The position numbers and the translations under genes are program-made. The notes below the pieces were generated by a model, which worked only from the letters and a program-made list of their open reading frames with translations, was not told the origin of the DNA and did no database searches. Positions 8,417 through 19,393 of a stretch of DNA of 64,000 nucleotides are shown piece by piece. The DNA is from Azolla caroliniana (Eukaryota; Polypodiophyta): assembly GCA_043228905.1 (NCBI GenBank), contig JBHGNT010000014.1, positions 19,406,001 through 19,470,000 on the forward strand. The letters run 5' to 3'. Position 1 is the first letter of the stretch. Each line of letters opens with the position of its first letter.

Positions 8417-11293
8417 ATGTTGTGTTTTAGCAATAAATCATCTTGGAATTCTCGAATCATAAATTATGTGAAGTGTGGAGAGTTACAGCATGCTTTTGAT
8501 CTATATCAGAAAGGTGAAGAACATGGATACTCTGTTCCTCTGAATGGGTATGCATATGTTGCCCTTATAAAGGCATGTATAAAGATGAAAGACCTTGAGA
8601 GAGGAATAAAAATCCATACAGAGGTTAGTAAATCAGGCTTAGTTGTAAATGATCCTTTTGTGAGAAGCACATTGCTTGATATGTACCTCAAGCATGGTGC
8701 CCTTATGAAAGCGCAAGAAATCTTTGACACAATTCCAATTCAAGATTCGATCTCATGGACTGCGTTGATTTCAGCTTATACAAGGCATGGATATGGAAGA
8801 AAAGCGCTTTGTTGTTTTGAGAAGATGGAAGCTAAAGGAATCTCGCCGGATGTTGTTACATACATTTGCGTCTTGAAAGCTTGCGGCAACGTAAAGTCTT
8901 CAGAGAAAGGTTGTGAAATTCATGCTCGGATTGAGAGTAATGGATTGTTGCAAAGTGATATAGTTGTTGCTACTGCTTTGATCGATATGTATGCCAAATG
9001 TGGTTTGTTTGATAAAGCAAAACAAGTCTTTGATGGGCTTTCACATCCCACAGTTGTTTCTTGGAATGCACTCATTTCAGGATATGTTCGGCATGGATAT
9101 GGTGTGGAAGCATTGAAGTGTTATAAACAAATGAAGCTTGCTCGCGTATCTTCGGACGCTATCACATTCATTTGCGTCTTGAAAGCATGCTCGTTGATAA
9201 GAGATGTAAATGAAGGTCAAGAAATCCATACCGAAATCGAGAGGACAAAGTTTCTGGAGAGAGACCCAAACGTTGGAACTTCTCTAGTTGATATGTACGC
9301 CAAATGTGCATGTCTTGCTAAAGCTCATAAGGTCTTTGATACAATTCCATGTAGGAATGCAATCACGTGGAATGCACTAATTGGAGGGTACACTGAACAA
9401 GGGTATGGTGAAGAGGCACTTAATCTTTTCAAGAAGATGCAATCTGAAGGTGTTCCATTAGATTCTGTCACCTTTACATGTAGTTTGAAAGCTTGTGCTA
9501 CTGTAGGGGCTATAAGTAAGGGTGAAGAAATACATGCTGAAATTGCTAGAAGGGGAATCTTGTTCAAAGATATTGTTATGGGCAACACTTTGGTTGATAT
9601 GTATGCCAAATGCGGTCATCTTGCTAAAGCACAAGACATTCTTAACAGCCTTCCCTCACGGAATGTTGTGTCATGGAATGCATTGATTGCAGGTTACACT
9701 GAACATGGATTTGCAAGAGAAGCATTAGATTGCTATGAAAAGATGAAACTTGAGTCAGTTGAACCAGATGCAATCACCATTATATGCATCTTAAGAGCCT
9801 GTGGAACCATGAGAGCGACACAAAAAGGGCAAGAAATACATGCTGAAATATCTCGAAAGGGTTTGTTGGGAGAAGATCCAGATATCGCGAACAGTCTCAT
9901 AGATATGTACAATAAGTTTCAATCCCTTACCAAAGCACTACAAGTATTTGACACACTGCCCATTAGGGACAATGTAATAACATGGAATTCAATCATTTCC
10001 GGGTGTGCAAACCATGATTACAGTGAAGAAGCTCTGCATTTCTTTCAACAAATGCAACTTGAGAATGTCTTTCCGGATGTCATTACATATATTTGCAGTT
10101 TGAAGGCTTCTGGAAGCTTAGGAGCATCATGCATGGGTCAGGAAATACATGCAAAAGTTGAAAGAGACGGCTTACTTGAGAAAGATCACCTTCTTGGCAC
10201 TGCATTGATTGATATGTATGCCAAATGTGGCTTACTTGATAGAGCACAATCAGTATTTCATAAACTTTCGGAAAGAGACACTGTTGCATGGAATGCATTA
10301 ATATCAGGGTATTCTGAACATGGGCAAGGTGAAAAAGCTCTTGAGTGTTATGAACGAATGAAACTTGACGATGTCTATCTGACTGCGGCGACATGTGTCT
10401 CCACCTTGAAAGCATGCGCGATACAAATGGCTGAAGAAACAGGTCTAGAAATACATTCGGAGATCGCAAGACGAGGGTTTTTCTGCAGTGATCTTGTCAG
10501 CAATACATTGGTTGATATGTATGTGAAATTTGGTTTTGTTGACAAAGCACAAGAAGTGTTTGACAATCTTCATGTTCGGGATGTAGTGACTTGGACAGCT
10601 TTAATTGCCGGGTATTTGGAACAAGGGCATCCTGAAGAAGCACTGAATCGGTTTCAAGAGATGCGAGTCCAAGGAATCTCCCCCAATTCTGTGACTTATA
10701 TTTTTGGGTTGAAAGCTTGTTCTAACATAGGGGCTCTTCAGAGGGGACAAGAAATACACGCGGAAATAGAGAGGTTTGGGTTGCTTGAAAATGATCTCCT
10801 TGGAAATGCGGTCGTCGATATGTACGCCAAATGTGGGTCACTTCACATAGCAACAAGAGTGTTTAGAATGCTTCCGATTCGAGGTGTTGCCTCATATAAT
10901 TCACTAATGTCAGGTTATACTCAGCTTGGGGAACCTGAAAATACCCTTTGTCTGTATGATAGAATGTTAAAGGAGGATATAAAACCAGATTCTGTTACCT
11001 TCGTTATTGTGCTCAATGCTTGTGGTCAGGCAAACCTCTTGGAGATTGGCCAAACACATTTTGAGGCGATGGAAAAGATATATGAAATTATTCCCTCCAT
11101 CGAACATTACACTTGTATGATTGATCTTCTAAGTCGGGCGGGCCAATTAGAGCAGGCACTAATGATGATTACAGAGTCTCCTTGTCATCCCGATCTTGTT
11201 GTTTGGCACACTATTCTAGGTGCTTGTAAAGAATGGGGAAATTTGGAACTTGGGAGACAAGCATTTCAACATGCATTGTCTTTGGATGACTGA
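8417..11293 (+). CDS. PPR protein, PLS type, truncated E domain
   Basis: A single 958-codon exon. ATG at 8417 is the first Met of the frame. The protein consists of about 26 PPR motifs in eight or nine P-L-S triads; DMYAKCG-type L motifs occur eight times and SWNALI-type motifs in each triad. The array starts almost at the N-terminus, so the transit peptide is short or not evident. After the last triad it has the VFxxMEKIYEI/HYTCMIDLLSRAGQLEQA segment and a VVWHTILGACKEWGNLELG segment, the usual approach to the E domain of plant editing-type PPRs (family knowledge), then stops at TGA 11291-11293. E-domain-like coding persists in frame after the stop (SGAVYVLMSN...), so a longer ancestor was cut short. 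The predicted role is RNA binding in an organelle; without E+/DYW it would need a partner for C-to-U editing. Confidence 0.92.
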   Translation: MLCFSNKSSWNSRIINYVKCGELQHAFDLYQKGEEHGYSVPLNGYAYVALIKACIKMKDLERGIKIHTEVSKSGLVVNDPFVRSTLLDMYLKHGALMKAQEIFDTIPIQDSISWTALISAYTRHGYGRKALCCFEKMEAKGISPDVVTYICVLKACGNVKSSEKGCEIHARIESNGLLQSDIVVATALIDMYAKCGLFDKAKQVFDGLSHPTVVSWNALISGYVRHGYGVEALKCYKQMKLARVSSDAITFICVLKACSLIRDVNEGQEIHTEIERTKFLERDPNVGTSLVDMYAKCACLAKAHKVFDTIPCRNAITWNALIGGYTEQGYGEEALNLFKKMQSEGVPLDSVTFTCSLKACATVGAISKGEEIHAEIARRGILFKDIVMGNTLVDMYAKCGHLAKAQDILNSLPSRNVVSWNALIAGYTEHGFAREALDCYEKMKLESVEPDAITIICILRACGTMRATQKGQEIHAEISRKGLLGEDPDIANSLIDMYNKFQSLTKALQVFDTLPIRDNVITWNSIISGCANHDYSEEALHFFQQMQLENVFPDVITYICSLKASGSLGASCMGQEIHAKVERDGLLEKDHLLGTALIDMYAKCGLLDRAQSVFHKLSERDTVAWNALISGYSEHGQGEKALECYERMKLDDVYLTAATCVSTLKACAIQMAEETGLEIHSEIARRGFFCSDLVSNTLVDMYVKFGFVDKAQEVFDNLHVRDVVTWTALIAGYLEQGHPEEALNRFQEMRVQGISPNSVTYIFGLKACSNIGALQRGQEIHAEIERFGLLENDLLGNAVVDMYAKCGSLHIATRVFRMLPIRGVASYNSLMSGYTQLGEPENTLCLYDRMLKEDIKPDSVTFVIVLNACGQANLLEIGQTHFEAMEKIYEIIPSIEHYTCMIDLLSRAGQLEQALMMITESPCHPDLVVWHTILGACKEWGNLELGRQAFQHALSLDD

Positions 11294-11390
11294 AGTGGTG
11301 CCGTATATGTCTTAATGTCTAATGTATGTCCAAGCATTAGACTGAAGGATGAAGAAAATGGATTGGCGCATCATATACACAATGATTAGA
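11294..11390 (+). pseudogene. Eroded E domain downstream of the PPR stop
   Basis: The 32 codons after the TGA read in frame as SGAVYVLMSNVC, then a KDEENGLAHH-like tail, to TAG at about 11388. This resembles the start of a PPR E domain (S-A-A-Y-V-L-M-S-N-I-Y) and is best explained as former coding sequence past a nonsense mutation. Confidence 0.6.
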
Positions 11391-14300
11391 GAGAAAGCCA
11401 ATGGCTTATGCAAATCCTCATGCCAAATTACGCAAAATACAAACACATAATTCATGAAGAGCAATATGCACGAAGCTAGAATAAGGAAAACCAAGTTGCC
11501 ATGGCTTCAGTCGAAAGAAGAGCCAATTATCTCTCTTTATTTAACCCCTTGTTATACAAGGTATGTACAAATGAGGGGGAGACCAAAATGAGGCGAGAGT
11601 TAATGTGTCAAGTGTATCTTCTTGACAATCCTGAGTTGATATAAAGCAACATAGCTCTATGGCCCAATTCCATGACACCAGCTTCAATACATCATATCTA
11701 ACTAAGAAATTTAATGCCATATAGATTCCAATAGGTGGATGTATCAAAATTCTTTAATTATTATATAATCACGATGTTCCATGTGGTAAAACCCATGCTT
11801 TGCAACATCAAGGTTGGGGGTTTTGGTCTCTAGCAAGAATGGGTTTCCTCGGTTGTTTTTGGCTTGCCAAATGCCTTGAGAGATGGAAACACCGTAGCCT
11901 GAGAAAAACTGGTGGACTGATTTCACCATTTTCTTGACAACCCATTGCTTTCCTAACAAAGTTGCACATGTTTATCCTACAATTTGCTCTTAAAAAATAT
12001 GACTTACAGGGTTGAAAATGAAACCATTGTCTAATGCAAACCTAACAAAGCTTGACATACTTGCCCTAAAAGCACATCATTGTAGAATACTTTTCACAAC
12101 ACATGGGTTGAAAATAAAACTATGGTTTAATTTTCATGCTCACCCTATAGGATTGGTAGGAGAGCGGAAAAAAAATGTAATATAGTGAAAGATGGTGAGA
12201 GAAGAGGCAATAGAAAGTTGCAAATCATTCCATGCAAATTTAGACAAGTATACAACTAATCACCTAATGGCAAGCTTAGAAAAGTCTTACATGTAATAAT
12301 GGCATGATTCCAAATACATATAAAGTTTGTATCTTGTCTAAGTTTTGTAGAAAATATTGGATATATTTGAAAAATACGTGTCCAAAATGTTCATGTAGGA
12401 CATGAGGCATTTTTATGACTTGATGAACTTAACGTAATGGATTCTATCTTATGCAATCCAAAGAGAGAGAAAGAATTCATATTTTGTTGGCCTAATAGCT
12501 TAAAATTTTCAATATGCATATAATATTCCAAAATATATAATACAAAAGGAAGATTTCAAAACATTAACCAAATTCATCCAAGTTATCGAGCTTTTGTCAA
12601 TCTCTCTTTACGAGGATGGGATAATATTTACTATTCTTGTTGATATTGTTGGTGTCTCTTTACATTTAGAGGTGTCAAAATTTCGGACAATTAATATTGT
12701 GAGTTGTGACACATGTATCCAAACAAGAGTGTAACGTTGTTTGGAGTTTCATTACTTATCAACTTGCTTTGTTTGCTTTATATATATATATATATAATAC
12801 ATAGATTGCACACAAAAGATCCACAAAAGAGAGGAAAACGTATAAACTCTTCGAAAGCATGACACCTCTAAGGTTAGAGACATAAGTTAGAATATTTTGT
12901 AGTCATGAATACTTCATGAACACTTTATCTGCGTCATTCTAAGTTCTCTCTAATTTTGGAATCTCCATTGGTAACTTATTCAGCTATCAACAAAAGGTCA
13001 TTAGTTCAAACCCCTACTTTTACTTGACTTTGTTACGGTATATATTAAACTACGTGCCACGTTGGTGTATCAAACCAACAATTTCATAGTCTCCAAATAG
13101 CTAGCACATCAATGTCCACTATGAGCCACATGCCAGAACAATTTATCATACTAACAATCTCTCACAAGTTTGAAAACATTTGACACGACCATCTCAATGA
13201 CGGCATGATGGACGCCTCTTTGTCACACACACTCTCTAATCTCCTTTTCTCTCAAACAAGTTTATGTATTCATTTTCTTTTTTCACACCTAATTCAAAGA
13301 AGTCAACATTATCTCTTTTGCTCTTCAAAATCTTTCTAATTCTCTGCGAATTTTCAAAGTTTTTTTTTTCCAAAAAAAATTCAAAGTTATGTTAAATTAG
13401 TTTGAATGAAAGTTGAATTAATACATGTTATTTCTAGACATACATCCATTAACTAAAAACAATAATATGAGATATGGACAATGTGTGACGAGAGAAAGAG
13501 CAACGTTTTCTAGAGTTTCCTTAGAAGAATGTGCATTCTTAGAATATTCATTACATTTGTGAGTGTTGGATCTTAAACATTTCCACTTGTCTTTGCTTCA
13601 TCAAATTTGATTCACATTTTGTCGAGATTGCACTTCGTGGATTGTGTTCTTCATGACTGTTCATGCTTCACCCTCACAACATGTCCTTTTCATTGTATTT
13701 GTGCTTCATTATGTACTATGCACATTTTCGCCTTTTATTTGTTCTCATAGTCTACACATGCTCAATGTTTTTGTCGGGTTCAATGTGCATGTGCACATTT
13801 CACATTTCTATACATAGGTAATGAGATGTAGCATTGTAGGAAGGGCACCTCATGAGTCACCAGTGGGTCTCAAAAGGTTAAATTCATTGCAAACAAAACT
13901 GTAATGTAATGTTTGTTGACATAGACCATAGACCAAATCTTATACCACGTGAACAAACACCTATTTATCATTTACGTGAAGATTATGCACAACCATTGTG
14001 TTGATCCTAATATTTATTTGAATTCCATGAAGTTTAAGTTCCTATTCAAGTTGTTTAATACCGTGGGACCGAAGGTAAAGATTTGATGCAATAGTTTTTC
14101 TACAAGCCATTTTTCATTTGACATAAATTTGCTTAGTATGAATTTATTTTTTAAAAGTGTAGATATTGTTTCTTAGTGACATTTGTAGATCTCGAATTCC
14201 AATTTTCCTAAAATTGGTCTAGATATCATTCTCATTGAATTGGAAACATCATGAATGCACCTTAGTTTGTGGAATCTTCACTCTTCCGCAAAGAATATAT

Positions 14301-15270
14301 AAATTTGTGATGTGAACGGAATTGAAATTGGTGAAATCAAAGCTCTGAAATGAAAGCTCCCAAAATCAAGCTTCACATAAATAAAAGAAAGGTTGAAAAG
14401 CATGTTATTCCAGAAACGTGAATGTCGTCATGTGGCTATTGGCCCAACTTTAGGTCTTCGATGCATTTGTTGCCAACACAGTTCATTTGAAATCATTTCA
14501 CTTTGCTTTCACACCACAATATGACTTTCTATGTCTTCTTCTTCATGTGAACCCACCCTTTACTCATGTATGTTTTTGGGCATGGGGGTCCACCATGTCA
14601 TTGCTAAGGTTACACAGTAGTTGACAAGTGGCATGACAGAGTTAGTTGGTACATTTAAAGTTACCCCACCATGTCCTTGATAAGTGTATAGTGACAAGTG
14701 GCAGGACGTTGTTGGTACATGTAGAGGTACCCCGAATTGATGAGGTAGGCAAATAAAAGGAGAAGCGTAAGAGAAGCTGTAACAAGTTGTGCCACATTAT
14801 TCGATCCAATGTCGTACAAAGGTTGTTCGACAGAGTTCTGAATTGGTGGGAGAGCACACGATAAAAATCCAAATCAGGTGGTAACGATGATAAAAAGAGA
14901 GAGTCAATGTAAGCATTGGTGAGAAGGCACACGGTTTGATCGGTCCATGTGGGTGTTGAAGTCGGCAGCTTAGGATTTCGAGATCCCGAGTGCGAAAACA
15001 ACGAATGGGGATCGAAACGCATGGTCCGGTGGGCGGGCGGTGTGAATGGGTGTGAACGAGCGAGGCGAAGGCGAAAGCGAAAGCATGGAGGGGTTTAGAA
15101 GGTGACACGGCGACAAAAGTGTGTAGGGGTTAGGGTGAGGGTGAGGGTTTTGTGTTAGATGCGATGGATGAGAGATGAGATTGCAATAGAAAGACAAAAA
15201 GGCAAAAAGGAAGAAGAAAGAAGAAGAAGAAGAAGAAGAAGAAGAACAAAAATAAAAACAGTGGGCAGCA
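11391..15270. other. Intergenic AT-rich DNA with minor repeats
   Basis: No convincing gene was found. There is a (TA)n run at 12779-12797. At about 12966-13030 there is a tRNA-like B-box segment (TTAGTTCAAACCCC) that could be a decayed SINE head. Short frames near 14640-15430 are low complexity or overlap the promoter of the next gene. Confidence 0.5.
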
Positions 15271-15271
15271 T

Positions 15272-15289
15272 GGGGGGGGGGGGGGGGGG
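15272..15289. repeat. Run of 18 guanines
   Basis: An uninterrupted poly-G tract about 370 bp upstream of the NINJA/AFP-like start codon. Such a tract could form a quadruplex and is also a likely sequencing-error or length-variable site. Confidence 0.9.
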
Positions 15290-15301
15290 CGCTCTGCTTC
15301 T

Positions 15302-15459
15302 CACGTGGAAGGGAAGGGTCACGTGACGACACGTGGAGAGAATACACGCAGAGAGAGAAAGAAAAGTCTCTCTCTCTCTCTCTCTCTGTCTGTGTCTGTG
15401 TCTTTTCAAATTTCCATATGCGACGTGTCAAATGGAAAGAGGAGATGTCCGGACACGTG
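15302..15459 (+). promoter_or_regulatory. G-box/ABRE cluster upstream of the NINJA/AFP-like gene
   Basis: Four perfect CACGTG palindromes lie at 15302-15307, 15320-15325, 15330-15335 and 15454-15459, plus an ACGTGT core at 15423-15428. All are 200-360 bp before the start codon. CACGTG/ACGTG cores bind bZIP (ABI5/ABF, ABA response) and bHLH (MYC2, jasmonate response) factors. Those are the pathways this protein family represses, so feedback control is plausible. Confidence 0.65.
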
Positions 15460-15540
15460 TGAAACCAAAAAAAGCATTATACACACACACACACACACAC
15501 ACACCTCTCTCTCTCTCTCGCTCTCTCTTGCTTTGCTTCC
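15373..15540. repeat. (CT)n and (CA)n microsatellites in the 5' region
   Basis: CT repeats near 15367-15388, CA repeats at 15481-15503 and CT repeats at about 15504-15528. Pyrimidine-rich leaders of this kind are common in plant 5' UTRs. Confidence 0.8.
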
Positions 15541-15661
15541 TCTGTTTTTTCCATTCCATGTAGAAAAACTCTTTGTCCCTGTTTCCATTTCATGTACAAA
15601 AAGAAGGAGAGCAGGAGCAGAGATATATGTCTGTGTGTGTTTGCTTTTTTAAATTTAGGCT

Positions 15662-17470
15662 ATGGCTGCTCTCCTCCCTTCTTCTTCTTCTTCTTCTTCT
15701 TCTTCTTCTTCTTCTGATCAATCCCTGTCTAATCTAGACCTCTCTCTTGGTGGCCTCTTCTCTTCTACCAAACCTTCCTCCTCCTCACTAACCTTAGACA
15801 TCCCTACTACTCTTCCTCCTAACCCTAACCCTAACCCTAACCCTAACCTTCTTCAGATTCCATGTATTCTTGATCAGAGCTCCAACAGTGTAGTAGTAGT
15901 GAGCAGCAAGCAAGCAGCCATGGAATCTGCTCCTCCTTCCTACACTACTGCTCTTCAATACCCTCCCATACCCCATCCTCCGAGTCTTCTTCCTCAACAA
16001 CCTTACCATCATCATCAATGGATTCATCCTTTCAATCATCAGGCTGTGAGCAGCATACCTAATTATAAAACTGGCCCTCCTCCTCCTCCTCCTCTTCTTC
16101 CTGTCCCCAGGCTCTCCATACCTTGTCTCTCTCATCTTCATCATCACCATCATCACCATAGTAGCATAGAGTCTACCCCAAGTAGCATAAGTTTCTCACC
16201 CTTCCCTCCCTTCCTCAATCCGGTGATTCCTAGGGTCATGAGCTCGAATCCGGATTTCTCTAGTTTAGACAAGAAGGAAACATCATTAGTTAGAAGAGAA
16301 GATGAATCCTCTAGCACGTTATTTAATGCAGGCATAATAGAGCCAAAGGAGAGAGGAGGTGTAGCAGCAATCAGGGAAGATTGTAATAGCATTACAAAGG
16401 TAGAAGAGCCAGAGAAGATGAGGAAGAATAAGAAGAAGAATAAGAAGAGGAGGAGGAGGGGGGTAGTGTTAACAAAGAAGGCTTGTCAAGGAGAGATCAT
16501 TAAGAAAGTGAGGTTTAATGAAGATATAATCGTGGAGCAAAAGCAATTGAGAGAATCACATGGTAAGCTTGACCCACATGTTCAGTGTATGATGCCTATT
16601 GACCTATCATGCCAGCCAATGGGCACACATAAAAGGATGCATAGTAGCAATGTCTCTAGCCCTAATGCTCGTAAAGCCGTCGTCGGGTCCACCGATACAG
16701 ATACAAAGGTGGCCATTTCCTTTGTTAAACCCAAGTCAAGCCCTCAAAGCAAGGTTATGGTAGATGGCATTAAGGCCAAGCTTGATAATGCAAATAGTGA
16801 CACTAGAGTTCTACCCAAGTCAAGCCCTCAAAGCAAGGTTATGGTAGATGGCATTAAGGCCAAGCTTGATAATGCAAGTAGTGACACTAGAGTTCTAAGA
16901 GGACTTTATGGTGGTAACATTGATGATGAGGAGAAGGGGGAGAAGGGTGATGATAATGAGAAACTTGCACGCCAAGAAGAGATCGGAAGACCCGACAAAC
17001 GCGATGCAACTTCTTGCGACAACAAACACGAAGAAGGAGAGCCCCTAGGAACTGTGGACGACGAGAGTGCCAAGGAAACACCCGAGCCTCGTCTGAGACA
17101 AGTTGTCGGGGACTACGAGAGCGAGAATCGAAGTCAAGTTGTCGGGGACAATGATGAGAGCGAGAAGAAGAGAGCCCTGAGATCGTATCGATGGCGAGCG
17201 ATCGGGGCCAACATGAGTGAGAAGGAAATGATGGAATTATATCGATCCATCCTACATTTGCCACGGGTTTCAACCACGGGGATCGGGCCCAACGGGAAGA
17301 CCATATATGGTGTAATGTATATGAATGAGGCCAACAAGGCATGTTTGGTTTGTAGGTGCCATGGGGAGCACATGTCCCCACTAGAGTTTGTAGAGCACTC
17401 TGGGAGTAGTGACACCTCCAATCCTGAAAGGCACATAATGATCCACTATCTCCCTTCTTCTTTTCAATAA
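15662..17470 (+). CDS. NINJA/ABI-five-binding-protein (AFP) family co-repressor
   Basis: A single exon of 602 residues. The N-terminus has a serine run, then NLDLSLGGLF (about residues 24-33), an EAR repression motif (LxLxL) that recruits TOPLESS. The middle is Pro/His-rich and contains a strongly basic MRKNKKKNKKRRRRG nuclear-localisation stretch. The C-terminus (about 535-602) carries the family's Jas-like domain: VSTTGIGPNGK, ACLVCRCHGEHMSP, EFVEHSG and NPERHI match the NINJA/AFP signature in order. In flowering plants these proteins bridge JAZ (NINJA) or ABI5 (AFP) to TOPLESS in the nucleus, dampening jasmonate or ABA responses. Sequence alone does not tell me which branch this is. Oddities are a tandem 28-residue duplication (16730-16897) and a telomere-like coding repeat near residue 55. 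It is longer than typical relatives because of low-complexity insertions. Confidence 0.9.
   Translation: MAALLPSSSSSSSSSSSSDQSLSNLDLSLGGLFSSTKPSSSSLTLDIPTTLPPNPNPNPNPNLLQIPCILDQSSNSVVVVSSKQAAMESAPPSYTTALQYPPIPHPPSLLPQQPYHHHQWIHPFNHQAVSSIPNYKTGPPPPPPLLPVPRLSIPCLSHLHHHHHHHSSIESTPSSISFSPFPPFLNPVIPRVMSSNPDFSSLDKKETSLVRREDESSSTLFNAGIIEPKERGGVAAIREDCNSITKVEEPEKMRKNKKKNKKRRRRGVVLTKKACQGEIIKKVRFNEDIIVEQKQLRESHGKLDPHVQCMMPIDLSCQPMGTHKRMHSSNVSSPNARKAVVGSTDTDTKVAISFVKPKSSPQSKVMVDGIKAKLDNANSDTRVLPKSSPQSKVMVDGIKAKLDNASSDTRVLRGLYGGNIDDEEKGEKGDDNEKLARQEEIGRPDKRDATSCDNKHEEGEPLGTVDDESAKETPEPRLRQVVGDYESENRSQVVGDNDESEKKRALRSYRWRAIGANMSEKEMMELYRSILHLPRVSTTGIGPNGKTIYGVMYMNEANKACLVCRCHGEHMSPLEFVEHSGSSDTSNPERHIMIHYLPSSFQ
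15674..15715 (+). repeat. (TCT)n coding microsatellite (polyserine)
   Basis: A run of TCT codons gives a 12-serine tract near the N-terminus of the NINJA/AFP-like protein and is likely to vary in length. Confidence 0.9.
15819..15849 (+). repeat. Telomere-like (CCCTAA)n repeat inside a coding region
   Basis: Four to five CCCTAA units encode alternating Pro-Asn in the NINJA/AFP-like protein. The 6-bp unit keeps the frame. Confidence 0.85.
16730..16897 (+). repeat. 84-bp tandem duplication in the NINJA/AFP-like gene
   Basis: Copies 16730-16813 and 16814-16897 differ at one position (AAATAG versus AAGTAG). Each encodes 28 residues beginning PKSSPQSKVMVDG. Near-identity implies a recent duplication; the frame is kept. 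Confidence 0.95.
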
Positions 17471-19393
17471 ACAAAAACAAAAACAAAACAAAACAAAACA
17501 AGTTTTGCTTTTTATTTATTTTGAGTGTGCTTTTGGCTAATATCTTTGTTATGTTTGATTCATTTCTAATTTTCACAATACATTTTATATCTTTACTTCC
17601 ATCGGATGCAAAACCCCATGCCATAGAAGATACATATTGACTACCCCAAGTTCTTCCTTGCTCAAGGGTTTTTGTCGGCGTGGTCAAAACCAAACCAAAC
17701 CTCGGAAGAACGATAATATACTATAGGCTCCTTTGCATGCTTTCATCATATAAATGTGAACATTAATTCAGACAGCAATATTCAGGAACAAGTCACGAGA
17801 ATATCAATAATCAATCAATTATCCGGCCATTCATGAATATTTTTCCACCCAAATGGTGGCATGTTCATCATTTTAATAGGCATTTGGATTTACCAATAAA
17901 TAATCAATCAAGGATAATGTACACATATTTGTCAATTATAATAATTCTACACTTCACTAGCATAATTGGGCATAGAAGGGATGTATAAAATACTTGCTCC
18001 ATAGGTTTTTGCATTAGATAATAGAAAAACAAGGTTCCATCACTCTATTATCGATTGAAAAGTACAAGACTTGGGCCCAATCTTGTAAACAAAATCTTTG
18101 ACAAGAAGATAGGATGAATCATGTATTTTTGCATTAGAAAATAGAAAAACAAGGTTCCATCACTCTACATTATTGATTGAAAAGTACAAGACTTGGCCCC
18201 CAATCTTGTAAACAAAATCTTTGAGAAGAAGATAGGATAACGACCAAGCATTCTGAAAGTAAAGACATGTCAATAACAAAGACACAACTTCACACTAATC
18301 CTGAACCAATATATACACCAAAGATTTGAAAAGCGATAAGGTCGAAACCACTTTGCATTATTTAGCTAAACAGTCACCTCCTAATGCCAGCTCAAAGAGA
18401 GGAAAGCAGTCAACTATTGCAAGAAGGAAATTTAAAAGCATTTGCCCTTCTCAGAATGGTGTCAATCACCACTACTGACGTTAAAAGGCCTCAGCCCTCA
18501 AAGTCAAAACTGCTGAGTAGCTAGAGAGATGCTCGCTAATCCCACAGCTCACAAAAACAAACTATTGCAAGCAAGGAATTTAATGCAGCAATTCCCCCAT
18601 TAGATTGCTATCTTTCAACAAGATGAATCAAACATACACAGGACATAGCCATATCGTTAGTTAGTTCAAGATACACATGCTACTATTTTTTACCCCCATG
18701 TTGCTTTTGTACAAATAAAGCTTTAATGAGACTTTAAAGAGCTACATAATACACAGTACCATGTTGCTCAAGAGTTGATTGGGCACTTGTAAACGATTTA
18801 AATGCTTTGAGATAGCACAACATAAACATTGATAAACATTGACTGTTTTTCACAACCTTTTTTCCAAATAAGATCAGGTATAAATGAGAAACGAAAACAA
18901 GTAGCGCAAAATACTGACACATTTACTCATATCATCAAAATTTTGTGAGTGTTAGTTAAGCATAAATATTATAAAAATGTTCACCACAACCAGTGAAACA
19001 TCTACTGACAAAGACAAAATAGTCATTTATAAGGATTCAAAAGACCAAATATAAATATTATTTAGAGAAAAGAAAATTGAATATGCACATCGACAGTAAC
19101 CAATGTTTAGGCTGTAATCATCAGAGATAATAAAACCAAACACATGTCTTCATGTATTAGAATTCAGGAATATCATAAAATGAAAAATATCATAGTCGCA
19201 CAGAATAAGGGAATCTATAGCCGGGCCATATATATATATATATATATATATGCAAACCAAGGTCAGGGTATGGCCCCTTTGAGTTTTACAGCCATGTGCG
19301 ATGAAAGATCACATTTAATGATAATATTCCCGAATACACCAAAAGGAAATACACAAGTTAGTTTAAGAACAGAACAGTTTTTGTTCAGATACC
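17471..19393. other. Intergenic region between convergent genes
   Basis: 3' flanks of the NINJA/AFP-like gene (+) and the BIR1-like gene (-). It contains the 120-bp tandem duplication at 18005-18239 and a (TA)n run at 19227-19252. No gene was seen. Confidence 0.6.
18005..18239. repeat. 120-bp tandem duplication with an internal palindrome
   Basis: Two copies begin with TTTTTGCATTAGA at 18006 and 18126 and share CAAGGTTCCATCACTCTA and AATCTTGTAAACAAAATC. Each contains a near-palindrome around TACAAGACTTGG...CCAATCTTGTA. Confidence 0.88.

Noticed and set aside
15794-16392. Minus-strand frames opposite the NINJA/AFP-like gene
   Set aside because: Shadow frames of a repeat-rich coding region; the plus strand carries the recognised EAR and Jas-like domains.
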